Below, piece after piece: positions 25,092 through 33,865 of a DNA stretch of 47,368 bases. The stretch spans positions 1 to 47,368 of the forward strand of contig JAMOPI010000017.1 in the NCBI GenBank assembly GCA_027064585.1. Reading direction: 5' to 3'. This DNA is from Candidatus Desulfofervidaceae bacterium. Lineage in GTDB: Bacteria > Desulfobacterota > Desulfofervidia > Desulfofervidales > Desulfofervidaceae. The notes beneath the pieces were generated by a model, which worked only from the letters and a program-made list of their open reading frames with translations, had not been told where the DNA came from and ran no database searches. A program made the translations under genes and the position numbers. Position 1 is the stretch's first letter. Every line of letters starts with the position of its first letter.

Positions 25092-25169
25092 CGCAATTTT
25101 ACATCTTTTTATGCTAAAAGCAAATAAAGACAGAATAATTTTAAAGAAATCAGCCAAAGGAGTAAAGAT

Positions 25170-25745
25170 ATGCATTGCCGAGAACAAAAAGGGGGAACGT
25201 TCATTGGCCTTCTCATCGGCATATGTATCACCATCATCTTAGCCCTTTTAGCCGGTGCACAAGTCAGGTCTACCAATAAAATAAGCTTTTGTGCCTCCTG
25301 CCATGAAATGCAACCTTTCTATAAAACATGGCAGATGGCTGCCCATGGTACATCAAAAATGGGAGTAATAAGGGCCAAATGTGCTGATTGTCATCTCCCT
25401 CATAAAAGTTTTATGGGTTACCTCATCGCTAAGGTCAGATTTGGGATTAATGACTATTGGGCGCATTATTTTAGAAAAACAGAAACCTTGCCATCAACCT
25501 GGATAGCTGAATGGGAAGGAACAAAACCTAAGGCCCATAAAGGTTATGAGTCAGGATGTAAGGAATGTCATAAAAATTTAGTGGCACCTAATATTCCTTT
25601 AAAGGCATTTAAGGCGCATCGGGCTTATACATTGGGGGAAACGGATAAAACCTGTATTTCTTGCCACCATATGGTGGGACATGGCGATTTACTTGCCTTT
25701 ATGAGGGAGAAAGTAAAGAAAGAAAAAACAAAAATTAGGAGGTAG
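25170..25745 (+). CDS. NapC/NirT/NrfH-family membrane tetraheme cytochrome c
   Basis: A 191-residue membrane quinol-oxidising cytochrome. One N-terminal anchor spans about residues 10-30 and four CXXCH sites start at C41, C71, C130 and C162. The segment CASCHEMQPFYKTWQMAAHG is typical of the NapC/NrfH group. It passes electrons from menaquinol to a periplasmic partner, here most likely the octaheme protein encoded 3 nt downstream. This pairing occurs in epsilonproteobacterial HAO systems. An AAAGGAG site lies before the ATG. Confidence 0.92.
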   Translation: MHCREQKGGTFIGLLIGICITIILALLAGAQVRSTNKISFCASCHEMQPFYKTWQMAAHGTSKMGVIRAKCADCHLPHKSFMGYLIAKVRFGINDYWAHYFRKTETLPSTWIAEWEGTKPKAHKGYESGCKECHKNLVAPNIPLKAFKAHRAYTLGETDKTCISCHHMVGHGDLLAFMREKVKKEKTKIRR

Positions 25746-25748
25746 GAG

Positions 25749-27110
25749 ATGAGGGTGAAAAAGAAGCGTTTGGGCATTAGCCTCTTAATTGCTTGTTTGG
25801 CTGTTTTGGTAAGCGTATCCCTTTGGGCAGATACGCCAAAGGTTGGTTATCCCAATTTAGCTAAGACAAAAGAAATTGTGATTAAGCGGGGGTTTTCACC
25901 TGAAGCGATAAAATGTATTGAATGTCATGCCCAAAAGACGCCTGGTATTGTAGAGAGCTGGAAGAAAAGTCGCATGGCCCATGCAGGTGTTTCTTGTTAT
26001 GATTGCCATGTGGTTCCTAAAAGCTCTCCGATGGCCAGTCAATGTGAGGGTGTAAAAAATACCAATATTTATACTTCCCCTATGGTATCACCAAAGACAT
26101 GTGCAAAATGTCATCCCACCGAGGTAGAGCAATTTGAAAAGAGTGGTCATGCAAGATTAGCCGGTAAACCAACAGAAAAATTAGTTAAGTTAATCTATGA
26201 CCTTGAAGGCGGAGGATTTATTGGGATCCCTAAAAGGGATACCAGAAATTGGGCCTCACGGGCGGTAAGTTGTCAGATGTGTCACGGAGGTAAAATTGAA
26301 CTTGGTCCTGATCACAAGCCGATTAAAAATACCTGGCCCCAAAGTGGTATCGGTACCAGGTATCCAGATGGTGGTATAGGTAACTGTACAGTCTGCCACA
26401 CCCGGCATACCTTTAGTATCGCTGAGGCCAGAAAACCAGAGGCATGCGCCTCTTGCCATTTAGGACCCGATCATCCTGACATTGAAATTTACTACGAAAG
26501 CAAACACGGACAGATATTCCTTGCTGAGGGAGAAAAATGGAAATGGAACAGCGCTCCTGAAACGTGGGAACCAGGAGATTACACTGCCCCTACCTGTGCT
26601 ACATGTCACATGAGCGGCATTGGCGCCTTAAAGACAACGCATAATGTTAACGAACGTTTAAAGTGGGATCTGGTACATAAGAAGAGCGTAGTGAGAAGTG
26701 GTGAAAGAGGAGACGGAGAAAAAGGACGTAAGTTAATGGTCCAGGTATGCGCCAACTGCCATAGCACTTTACATACTCAACAGTTTATGTCTTCCCTAGA
26801 CAATGCAGTTGCCCTTTACAATACATATTGGGACGGCGCGGTGAAGATGTTTAATGACTTAAAGGCTAAAGGTTTACTTAAGAAAGACAAGTGGTCTGAC
26901 GGATATCAGGAACTTATGTATTACCTCTGGCATCATGTAGGACGCCGGGCAAGACACGGTGCGGCGATGAACGGGCCTGACTACGCCCACTGGCACGGTT
27001 TCTTCCAGATCTTTCAGGTTTATAAGGATATGCAAGCCATTTATCAATACCGCATAAAGCACAATAAGATAGAAGAACTGAGCACGGTTATGTCTAGTGC
27101 ACCGTATTAA
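25749..27110 (+). CDS. Octaheme hydroxylamine-oxidoreductase-like cytochrome c
   Basis: A 453-residue secreted cytochrome with a signal peptide ending near residue 27 and eight CXXCH sites starting at C56, C83, C118, C175, C213, C233, C283 and C334. Near the end, [12 protein letters not shown] (409-420) corresponds to the HAO active-site region with Tyr412. With the NapC-type partner it most resembles epsilon-HAO (HaoA), proposed to work reductively, for example nitrite to hydroxylamine or ammonium. Nitrite, NO or hydroxylamine detoxification is an alternative. It is a paralogue of the cytochrome at 19467-20957. It ends at a strong terminator. Confidence 0.92.
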   Translation: MRVKKKRLGISLLIACLAVLVSVSLWADTPKVGYPNLAKTKEIVIKRGFSPEAIKCIECHAQKTPGIVESWKKSRMAHAGVSCYDCHVVPKSSPMASQCEGVKNTNIYTSPMVSPKTCAKCHPTEVEQFEKSGHARLAGKPTEKLVKLIYDLEGGGFIGIPKRDTRNWASRAVSCQMCHGGKIELGPDHKPIKNTWPQSGIGTRYPDGGIGNCTVCHTRHTFSIAEARKPEACASCHLGPDHPDIEIYYESKHGQIFLAEGEKWKWNSAPETWEPGDYTAPTCATCHMSGIGALKTTHNVNERLKWDLVHKKSVVRSGERGDGEKGRKLMVQVCANCHSTLHTQQFMSSLDNAVALYNTYWDGAVKMFNDLKAKGLLKKDKWSDGYQELMYYLWHHVGRRARHGAAMNGPDYAHWHGFFQIFQVYKDMQAIYQYRIKHNKIEELSTVMSSAPY

Positions 27111-27124
27111 TCCTTACCCTAAAG

Positions 27125-27150
27125 GCCGCCACTAAGTGGCGGCTTTTTTT
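27125..27150 (+). terminator. Rho-independent terminator of the NapC-octaheme operon
   Basis: GCCGCCAC-TAA-GTGGCGGC (27125-27143) is a perfect 8-bp stem with a 3-nt loop followed by TTTTTTT. It starts 14 nt after the cytochrome stop. Confidence 0.93.
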
Positions 27151-27166
27151 ATCCCTTGTAGCCAGC

Positions 27167-27655
27167 TTACCCATGTGTATATCTCCTTATGATTTCCTCA
27201 ATAATCCTAGTCGTAGACACGCCTTCAGCCAAGGGAATACGCTTAACTCTCCCCCCTTTTTTTAACACAACTTCCTTACCTACGATCTTTTCCTCTGGCC
27301 AGTCTGCTCCTTTTACCAAGATATCTGGTTGTAAAAAGGTAATGAGGCGTAAGGGGGTAGGTTCATCAAAGATAACTATCCTATCCACGCAGCTTAAGGC
27401 CGCCAATACCTCGGCCCTTTGTTCTTGGGGAATGATAGGCCGTTTTTCACCTTTGATTTTTCTCACTGAAGCATCGCTATTTAATCCAATAATCAACCTA
27501 TCACCACATCGCTTTGCCTCTTGTAGATAGCGGACATGGCCTATGTGCAAGATGTCAAAGCAGCCATTAGTAAAGACAACTTTTAATCCCTGTCTTTGCC
27601 ACGCCTCTACTTCTTTTTTTAGGAACTCCCAATCAACGATCTTTCCCTTACTCAT
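27167..27655 (-). CDS. rfaE2: D-glycero-beta-D-manno-heptose 1-phosphate adenylyltransferase
   Basis: A 162-residue nucleotidyltransferase equal to the C-terminal half of HldE. It has the cytidylyltransferase-like motifs TNGCFDILHIGHVRYL (residues 30-45) and, near the end, EGVSTTRII, corresponding to the ISSST site. It activates heptose 1-phosphate to ADP-heptose for lipopolysaccharide core. The kinase half (rfaE1) is not in the window. It overlaps the nitrilase gene by 8 nt and is the last gene of a long minus-strand run. Confidence 0.93.
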   Translation of the reverse strand: MSKGKIVDWEFLKKEVEAWQRQGLKVVFTNGCFDILHIGHVRYLQEAKRCGDRLIIGLNSDASVRKIKGEKRPIIPQEQRAEVLAALSCVDRIVIFDEPTPLRLITFLQPDILVKGADWPEEKIVGKEVVLKKGGRVKRIPLAEGVSTTRIIEEIIRRYTHG

Positions 27656-28424
27656 GATAGACCTCAGACCTTCTGTCTTGAAGGCAGGGAATGGACCTGC
27701 GTGCCTCTTCTACCTTTTCCAAATCTATTTCTGCCATCAATACTGTTTCTTCCTTCCCTGCCTTGGCCAGCACTTCACCCCAAGGAGAGATAATGGCTGA
27801 GTGCCCACCCATTTTTAACCTTCCTTGTTGGCCACAGGCATTTGCGGCCAAAATAAATACCTGGTTTTCAATCGCCCTTGCCCTTAAAAGTATCTGCCAA
27901 TGTTCAATGCGCATTTGCGGCCAAGCTGCACAAACAATTAATACTTCCGCTCCCTCTAATACTAACCGTCGGGCCAATTCAGGAAACCGAAGGTCATAGC
28001 AAATAAGCAGGCCTATCTGACCAAGAGGCGTAGAAACCACTACCCATCTCCTTCCTTTAGCAAAGTGTTTGTCCTCTTGCATCGGGCTAAAAAGATGAAG
28101 CTTTTGATAACGGGCAAGGATATCTTTATTGCTCACTAAAAAGGCCGTGTTATAAATATGCCTTCCCTCTTGTTGCGGTAAGGTGCAGGCAACCACAACT
28201 CCTTCTGGTAATAGACCTTGAATTTCTTTTATAAGTTCAGGGGTCAAATTAGCTAAGGCAGGTAGTTCCTTATAGGCAAACCCAGTCGCCCAAAGTTCTG
28301 GCAAAATAATAAGCTGTGTATTTTCTTTCACTAATTGTTTTATTTTCTCAAACGCTACCTGTTTATTGACTTCTATCTCTCCGCGTTTAATTGCTAATTG
28401 GATAATTCCTGCCTTATACCGCAT
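27648..28424 (-). CDS. Carbon-nitrogen hydrolase (nitrilase superfamily, omega-amidase-like)
   Basis: A 258-residue hydrolase. The Glu-Lys-Cys catalytic triad is seen as the Glu in ILPELWATGF (about residue 43), the Lys in RYQKLHLF (about 108) and the Cys in LICYDLRFPE (about 141). The closest familiar group is omega-amidase/Nit2-like proteins that hydrolyse alpha-ketoglutaramate or related amides. The substrate is not fixed by the sequence. It overlaps comF by 11 nt. Confidence 0.85.
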   Translation of the reverse strand: MRYKAGIIQLAIKRGEIEVNKQVAFEKIKQLVKENTQLIILPELWATGFAYKELPALANLTPELIKEIQGLLPEGVVVACTLPQQEGRHIYNTAFLVSNKDILARYQKLHLFSPMQEDKHFAKGRRWVVVSTPLGQIGLLICYDLRFPELARRLVLEGAEVLIVCAAWPQMRIEHWQILLRARAIENQVFILAANACGQQGRLKMGGHSAIISPWGEVLAKAGKEETVLMAEIDLEKVEEARRSIPCLQDRRSEVYHE

Positions 28425-29163
28425 CGGTTGCCCTCGCTAAGGTAATGACAAATACTGCCTTTGCCCCGGCCTGCATTAAAACCCGTGCACACTCGTTGAC
28501 GGTGCTGCCCGTAGTAAAGACATCGTCTATAAGAAGCACACATTTGCCTTTAATTCTCTCCTTCTTTTTTACTGCAAAACTGCCTCGCACATTTCGTTCA
28601 CGCTCAGCCGCAGTTAGACCCACTTGTGGCGGTGTAGCTTTAACCTTCCGTAAAACGCGGGCCTCACACCTTAACCCCAACTTCGCCGCTAAATCTTTCG
28701 CAATAAGCAGACTTTGATTATATCCCCTCTGCCGTAACCGCTTAATGTGTAAGGGCACAGGGAGGATGACTTCAGGTTTTATCTTTTGAAGAAAGCTCCC
28801 TAAAAAAAACAATATTTCTCTTACCCAAAATTTCCGTAGGGCTATATTCTCTTTAAATTTAAAGCTAATGATGGCCTCTCGTACCGGCCCTTCATAAAAA
28901 AATACAGACCGGGCAGCCTTAAAAAAGGGCGTATCTTTAAGACATTCTCCACAAAGATGCATTTCACCCAAATGGTAAGGTCGCCCACAAAGAGGACAAA
29001 ACGGAGGTAAAACCGGTTTTATCTTACTTTCACACTCAAGGCAAAAAAAACGATTACCCTTTACATACCCTCCACAGCCAGAACAAAGAGGAGGGAAAAA
29101 AAGATCAACTATTTGAGAGATCGATGATATTAAGCCCTTACTTACCCAGGCCTTTATGGACAT
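28414..29163 (-). CDS. comF: ComF-family phosphoribosyltransferase-like protein
   Basis: A 249-residue ComF-like protein. The N-terminal part has a double zinc finger with CxxC pairs at CSGCGG, CLECE, CPLCGR and CGECL (about residues 24-80). The C-terminal part has a phosphoribosyltransferase fold with the PRPP loop LLIDDVFTTGSTVNECA near residue 215. In naturally competent bacteria ComF helps in DNA uptake across the inner membrane; here no other competence gene is adjacent. It overlaps the GGDEF gene by 10 nt. Confidence 0.9.
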   Translation of the reverse strand: MSIKAWVSKGLISSISQIVDLFFPPLCSGCGGYVKGNRFFCLECESKIKPVLPPFCPLCGRPYHLGEMHLCGECLKDTPFFKAARSVFFYEGPVREAIISFKFKENIALRKFWVREILFFLGSFLQKIKPEVILPVPLHIKRLRQRGYNQSLLIAKDLAAKLGLRCEARVLRKVKATPPQVGLTAAERERNVRGSFAVKKKERIKGKCVLLIDDVFTTGSTVNECARVLMQAGAKAVFVITLARATDAV

Positions 29164-30098
29164 CGCCTCCGGTTCACCATATACATACTCTTTTCTTTAA
29201 ATTTTTTAACATATTCCTTTAACTCCGTGGCAATCTTTACTACCTCACCATAGTGTCTAAGCCGAAACCCCTCACAATTTTTCACAATGGCAATAGCTAC
29301 GGTCATGATAGGAAATTCTCTTATATTACCTTGTCTATCTTTAGAAATAATCTTACCCCTTTCTCTGTCTTCTTCGTCATAAAAGGAGGGAATAATTTCA
29401 TCAAAATAAGAAATAATCTGCTCGGCTAACGTTTCTGCCTTATCCGGAGGCACGATAAAAACAAAATCGTCTCCCCCTATATGTCCCACAAAGGCAAGTT
29501 CTCCTGGAATTTCATTAACCAGATTGGTCAACACCCGAGCAAGCATCTTGATTACTTCATCCCCCCGGGAAAATCCGTATTTGTCATTATAAGCCTTAAA
29601 ATTATTGAGATCCACATAGCCTAAGGCAAAATCCTTTTTTTCTTCTATCAAGGTCTGGATGATATAAATGATGCTTGTATTTCCTGGAAGTTTAGTCAAA
29701 GGATTTGCGTCTAGGGTGCGGCTAGTTCTAAGCTTTATCAACTCCAACCGTTTGATACAGGTTATTTCTTCTAAAGGACGTAAGAGAAAATCGTCTATAG
29801 GTATTTTTTTAAAATCAAGCTTTTTTAGACCTTTATGGGTGCATATAATCACGATAGGAATTTCTATCAAAAAGTTAGTCTTTTTAATGGATTTAATCAC
29901 CTTTTCAACCGGAACAGAAAAGGGGAAATCCAGGTCCAGGATAATCGCATCAGGAATGCTAAGATAGAGGCTTTCCATAAATGCCCTCTCGTTTTCGTAA
30001 AAACAGAGATCACATCCAAGTTTATTCAGACACTGGTGAAAAAAGGATCTGTCTTCTTTTTGCACAAGAAGAAAGGCCTTTCTTTTATTCCCTTCCAT
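29154..30098 (-). CDS. GGDEF protein with receiver-like N-terminus
   Basis: A 314-residue protein from ATG 30098, just after the stop of the HDOD gene; the frame runs further upstream but that part would overlap HDOD. Residues about 3-120 look like a receiver-type domain with DAIILDLDF, perhaps carrying a phospho-acceptor Asp. The GGDEF-type domain (about 140-300) has FVGHIGGDDFVFIV, so the active-site signature is GGDDF. The RxxD inhibitory site is absent. Cyclic di-GMP synthesis is possible, but it may be a binding or degenerate form. It is part of a cyclic-di-GMP-related operon. Confidence 0.78.
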   Translation of the reverse strand: MEGNKRKAFLLVQKEDRSFFHQCLNKLGCDLCFYENERAFMESLYLSIPDAIILDLDFPFSVPVEKVIKSIKKTNFLIEIPIVIICTHKGLKKLDFKKIPIDDFLLRPLEEITCIKRLELIKLRTSRTLDANPLTKLPGNTSIIYIIQTLIEEKKDFALGYVDLNNFKAYNDKYGFSRGDEVIKMLARVLTNLVNEIPGELAFVGHIGGDDFVFIVPPDKAETLAEQIISYFDEIIPSFYDEEDRERGKIISKDRQGNIREFPIMTVAIAIVKNCEGFRLRHYGEVVKIATELKEYVKKFKEKSMYMVNRRRCP

Positions 30099-30100
30099 GA

Positions 30101-30928
30101 CTAAACTTCGCCCCAATCTGATGTATATAGCGTGCGGTCCATTTCTGTAATAATGTTTTCTAAAACTTCCGGGGTAAGATTTAAATATTGGCAAACTTCA
30201 CTCTCTATCGTAGGAATAACATTCCCCTTTTTTAACCGATAAATATGCACCAGCATATCTGCTAACTCTATAACTGCTGCTAAAATTGGGTAATGTTTTG
30301 CCCGCTTCACCCGATGGTGATAAACAAGAGGCTCTTTCAACACTAAAGGAAAATGCCAACGTTCTACCATCCATTCGTTAATGGTATCGTGCGCCAGGCC
30401 TAATACTTCCATTTCGGCCTCATAATCCGTACAATGTCTTTGTCTTTTCACTGCCTCTATCTTAGCGGCAAATTCAGGGAAATAATTCTTGATGACTACC
30501 TTACCCATATCATGTAAAAGCCCAGCTACCGTCATTTCATCCTTTTCCTTAATATTTAGTACTTTCGCCACAATCCCTGCCGTCGTGGCACAGTCACAGG
30601 CATGATACCAAAGGGCCTCTATTTCGGGTGTAATTTCACCAAAGACCACTGTACTAATCAAAAGTCCTCTAATAACATCTATTCCTAACAGCACAATTGC
30701 ATGTTTAAGTGAGCCAATCCTGTTGGGAAAGCCATAAAAAGGTGAATTGACCAAACGCAGCACCTTCGCACTTAAGGTCATATCTTTACCTATGACCTCA
30801 CTGATTTTTGCCGGTGATACATCTTTTTTTTCTGTTAACTTCCACGCCTCATGCACAACTTTAGGAATAGCTGGCAATCTTTCTAAAACCTGTTCTTTAA
30901 ACAACTCTGGATTTATTTGAAATTTCAT
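30101..30928 (-). CDS. HDOD domain protein
   Basis: A 275-residue signal-output protein. An HDOD fold (about 15-210) begins with LERLPAIPKVVHEAW and includes MTLSAKVLRLVNSPFYGFP, and the later LLHDMGKVVI keeps an HD pair. HDOD proteins act in regulation of motility, biofilm or cyclic di-GMP systems, usually as binding rather than catalytic modules. The start at 30928 is chosen because GGAAGG lies before it and it begins just after the preceding stop; an in-frame start at 31009 would overlap. Confidence 0.88.
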   Translation of the reverse strand: MKFQINPELFKEQVLERLPAIPKVVHEAWKLTEKKDVSPAKISEVIGKDMTLSAKVLRLVNSPFYGFPNRIGSLKHAIVLLGIDVIRGLLISTVVFGEITPEIEALWYHACDCATTAGIVAKVLNIKEKDEMTVAGLLHDMGKVVIKNYFPEFAAKIEAVKRQRHCTDYEAEMEVLGLAHDTINEWMVERWHFPLVLKEPLVYHHRVKRAKHYPILAAVIELADMLVHIYRLKKGNVIPTIESEVCQYLNLTPEVLENIITEMDRTLYTSDWGEV

Positions 30929-30939
30929 TCCTTCCCTCG

Positions 30940-31260
30940 CTATTTCACAGGTAGACTGTACTTCTTTTCCCAAAAGTTGAGAAAGGCATGTTTTAACATA
31001 CGCATACAAGCCGTGTTTTTCCCTTTAAATGCTTCTTCTACAAGCATTCTTTTCTCCTCAAGCAATTGACGTGTCTTTTCGGCTGACATAGGTTCTTCAA
31101 TAAGAACCTTTTCCACCCCCATATTTTCTAATCGCTGGATAAGGGCCTCGGTCAGTTCTGTACCACTGCGGCAAAGAACCATTCCGGCCGTATTAACCAC
31201 ATCTTCAGCCAATTTCATCCCTGGTTTTGCCTTTTCCAAAGGAATACATGCAGTAGGCAT
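30940..31260 (-). CDS. Small protein resembling the N-terminal module of HD-GYP proteins
   Basis: A 106-residue soluble protein. Residues 1-55 follow a pattern often found in front of HD-GYP/HDOD domains: a conserved run with KPGMKLAEDV, then GMVLCRSGTELTEALIQRL and GVEKVLI. The C-terminal 45 residues are helical and charged. Here the module is encoded alone, 9 nt after the large diguanylate cyclase gene and 11 nt before the HDOD start. It may associate with the HDOD protein as if the two halves had been split (inference). Confidence 0.6.
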   Translation of the reverse strand: MPTACIPLEKAKPGMKLAEDVVNTAGMVLCRSGTELTEALIQRLENMGVEKVLIEEPMSAEKTRQLLEEKRMLVEEAFKGKNTACMRMLKHAFLNFWEKKYSLPVK

Positions 31261-31269
31261 AATTACTCC

Positions 31270-33696
31270 TTAAGAATTTAGTTTCAAAGAGGTATTATAG
31301 GCTATAACTCTGTTACGGCCCTGCTGTTTAGCCATATAAAGGGCCTTATCTGCCAATCTTATTACCTTATTAAGATCATCGCTGTCTTCAGGATAGGCTG
31401 CTACTCCTATGCTAACTGTAATTCTAATCTTTTTTTTATCCAAGGTTTCAAACTCCGCCATCTCCACTGCTCGGCGTAACTTTTCGGCCACCTTTATTGC
31501 ATCCTTTTTACTAACCTCTGGGAGAAAAACCAATATTTCTTCTCCACCATAACGGAAAACCAAATCAGAAGCCCTTAAGTTCCTCACCAAAACATGAGCT
31601 AACTTCTTTAATACCAAATCCCCCGTTTGATGTCCATAAGTATCGTTGATTTTTTTAAAGTGATCCAAGTCAAGCATCAATACCGCTGCCTTTCCTTGTT
31701 GTCTTTTTAAGAAAAGATTCCACTTATTAAGATATTCGTCCATAAATCGCCGGTTATATAAACCAGTTAGTTGGTCACGCAAGGCTTGCTGCCTTGCTAC
31801 GGCTATAGCCCGCTTGGCCTCAAGAATTGGGGCTACTTCTTCTAGATATTTTTGAATAAAAGGTATCTTATGTAAAAATTCTTCTTGGTGTTCCTTTTTC
31901 TCTATAATCTTTAATACTGCCCCTACACGTTCTCCCATCATAATGGGTAGGCAATAATGAAAATATCTATCTAGGTCAATATAGGCGTAGCTACACACAT
32001 AAGGATAATCTAGAGAGGACAAGGCCTCACTATTTCTCTTTACTGGACAAAGATTACAATCAATGAGCAAATCAGGGAAAATCTTGTTTTGAATCTCTTG
32101 ACTTTCATTAACCATAAGCTCAAACCGATTTTCACTATTATTGACTTCATAGATTAAAAAATTCTTTATCCCAAAATGAGCTTTTAAAAACCACTTTAAA
32201 TATTCGTATATTTCTTCTTTGTCTCCAAATGTTTCTAAAATTTCCCGAAAGCGCGTCATTTCCACTAATTCATTTACTATCCGTTCTACACGTAAAATAA
32301 GGGACTCACCTGGTTCCTCTCTTGGATTATTTAACATCTCTGAAAGTTTGGCATTAACTTTATGGAAAAAGTTACTTAAGATCTCAAAAAGATTGTCATA
32401 CCAACAGATAAGACCGTTTATCTCGTTACGAGTGCGCCTTTGCATTACCGGACAAGATTGGCAAGTACCATATTTACTTAAAAAAACACAGCTTCCCCGG
32501 TAAGGAGAGGCTAAGGCAAGATCACCAGTAACCATAAAACAAATTTTATCACGCCTACCATAGACTGGACATGCCTTGTTGGTACAACCAAGTATTTCCC
32601 AACACTGAAGTTTATACGAAATGGGTAAGGGTTTAGAAAAATCACCCCTTAGCACCGAAGCGATACTTTCTTCTAATCCCGCAATCTTTTTAACAATGTG
32701 ATTTAATCCTCCCCATATAATCAAGCCTGTTACAACAAAGGCGGAGAAGAACATAAAACTCAAGATAAGAAGGATATAATTCCGTTTATGAATGAGAGAA
32801 TAAAGGTTTTTAACCAAAAAAACCTGCGCAATCTTTTCCCCTTGAAAATCAAAAAGGGGAAAAGACAAAAAAAGATAGTTTCCCTCTCTAATTATATCTT
32901 TATTGTTTTTATTTACCTCTTTTTTAAATTTAGAATAAAAAGAAGAAGGAAAGTATAAAGTTGTTATATACGAACCTTGCTGATTTACCTCTCCTTTCTC
33001 TAGGATTGCTTTTTGAACATTAGGGGTTAAAAGGGTAATGATTCCTTCATTTTCCGTAAAAGGATATTTTTTAACTACTTCTTTAAAATCTATAACCGCC
33101 TCTACTAAACCAATCCATTCTATTTCCCCATTAGAACTAACTTTAGAAACAGGAGCAACAGCCCTAAGTTTTACTCCGGTTGGACTAACTTCAATGCCAC
33201 TTAAAAAGGTATGGGTCTTGCTTACAGTAGTAACAATTTGGGGGATATTGCCTTTTTGAGGCTCAGTGCCTTTGACATTAAGAAAAGATTCCAAGGGGTA
33301 TAAAAAAAAACCAAGTGAGAAACTATAATTTTCTTCCTTTTCCCTTAATTCATTTAAAAGAAAAATCGCATATTTATCTAATGCTTGCTTATCTTTATGG
33401 TAAATATATTCCTTAACTTTCTCATTATGAGAAATTAAAATGACTATCTGCTCTAGCATTCTTCTTTTTTCATTAATAGCATTTAAAAATCTAATTTTTT
33501 CGGCTGTAAGTTTATCTAAAGCCAATTTTTCAATAAAATAATTACCTCCAAAATACAAAATGGCCACTGAAACAGAAAAACCTAAGACAAAGAGTAAGAT
33601 AAGAGGATAAAAAATTTCTTCTTTTATAGACCGATGGTAAAAAAGCAGTTTTAAGCGGCGAAGAAAGTAATTAAAATTTTGTTGGAAGCTAAACAT
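31270..33696 (-). CDS. Membrane diguanylate cyclase with Cache-like sensor, Cys-rich (two-CW-like) and GAF-like regions
   Basis: An 808-residue protein. TM1 is about residues 28-52, a periplasmic sensor of about 250 residues follows that looks like a double-Cache domain, and TM2 is about 305-330. The cytoplasmic part begins with a Cys-rich region: CWEILGC, ACPVYG, KICF, GSCVF and CQSCP (about 360-415), as in two-CW-type proteins. A GAF-like stretch (about 470-640) has its own CNLCP. The GGDEF domain (about 650-800) has RYGGEEILVF with an RASD inhibitory site five residues before it. It should make cyclic di-GMP in response to a periplasmic ligand and possibly a metal or redox signal. Confidence 0.87.
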   Translation of the reverse strand: MFSFQQNFNYFLRRLKLLFYHRSIKEEIFYPLILLFVLGFSVSVAILYFGGNYFIEKLALDKLTAEKIRFLNAINEKRRMLEQIVILISHNEKVKEYIYHKDKQALDKYAIFLLNELREKEENYSFSLGFFLYPLESFLNVKGTEPQKGNIPQIVTTVSKTHTFLSGIEVSPTGVKLRAVAPVSKVSSNGEIEWIGLVEAVIDFKEVVKKYPFTENEGIITLLTPNVQKAILEKGEVNQQGSYITTLYFPSSFYSKFKKEVNKNNKDIIREGNYLFLSFPLFDFQGEKIAQVFLVKNLYSLIHKRNYILLILSFMFFSAFVVTGLIIWGGLNHIVKKIAGLEESIASVLRGDFSKPLPISYKLQCWEILGCTNKACPVYGRRDKICFMVTGDLALASPYRGSCVFLSKYGTCQSCPVMQRRTRNEINGLICWYDNLFEILSNFFHKVNAKLSEMLNNPREEPGESLILRVERIVNELVEMTRFREILETFGDKEEIYEYLKWFLKAHFGIKNFLIYEVNNSENRFELMVNESQEIQNKIFPDLLIDCNLCPVKRNSEALSSLDYPYVCSYAYIDLDRYFHYCLPIMMGERVGAVLKIIEKKEHQEEFLHKIPFIQKYLEEVAPILEAKRAIAVARQQALRDQLTGLYNRRFMDEYLNKWNLFLKRQQGKAAVLMLDLDHFKKINDTYGHQTGDLVLKKLAHVLVRNLRASDLVFRYGGEEILVFLPEVSKKDAIKVAEKLRRAVEMAEFETLDKKKIRITVSIGVAAYPEDSDDLNKVIRLADKALYMAKQQGRNRVIAYNTSLKLNS

Positions 33697-33800
33697 AATT
33701 CTACTTTTATTTGTTTTTCATGCCCTTTATTTAATATTAAATAATACTTTCGTCAATGTCAAAAGAAGGCTTTGACTTTCTTAAAAAGCAACAATTTTCC

Positions 33801-33829
33801 TTGCTCTACCCTTTTTTTAGTGCTATCAT
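33801..33829 (+). promoter_or_regulatory. Candidate proC promoter
   Basis: TTGCTC (33801-33806), 17 nt and TATCAT (33824-33829) lie about 37 nt before the proC ATG. They are four- and five-of-six matches. Confidence 0.4.
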
Positions 33830-33865
33830 AGACTTTGTTTTATACGTTAATCAAAGGAGGAAGCA

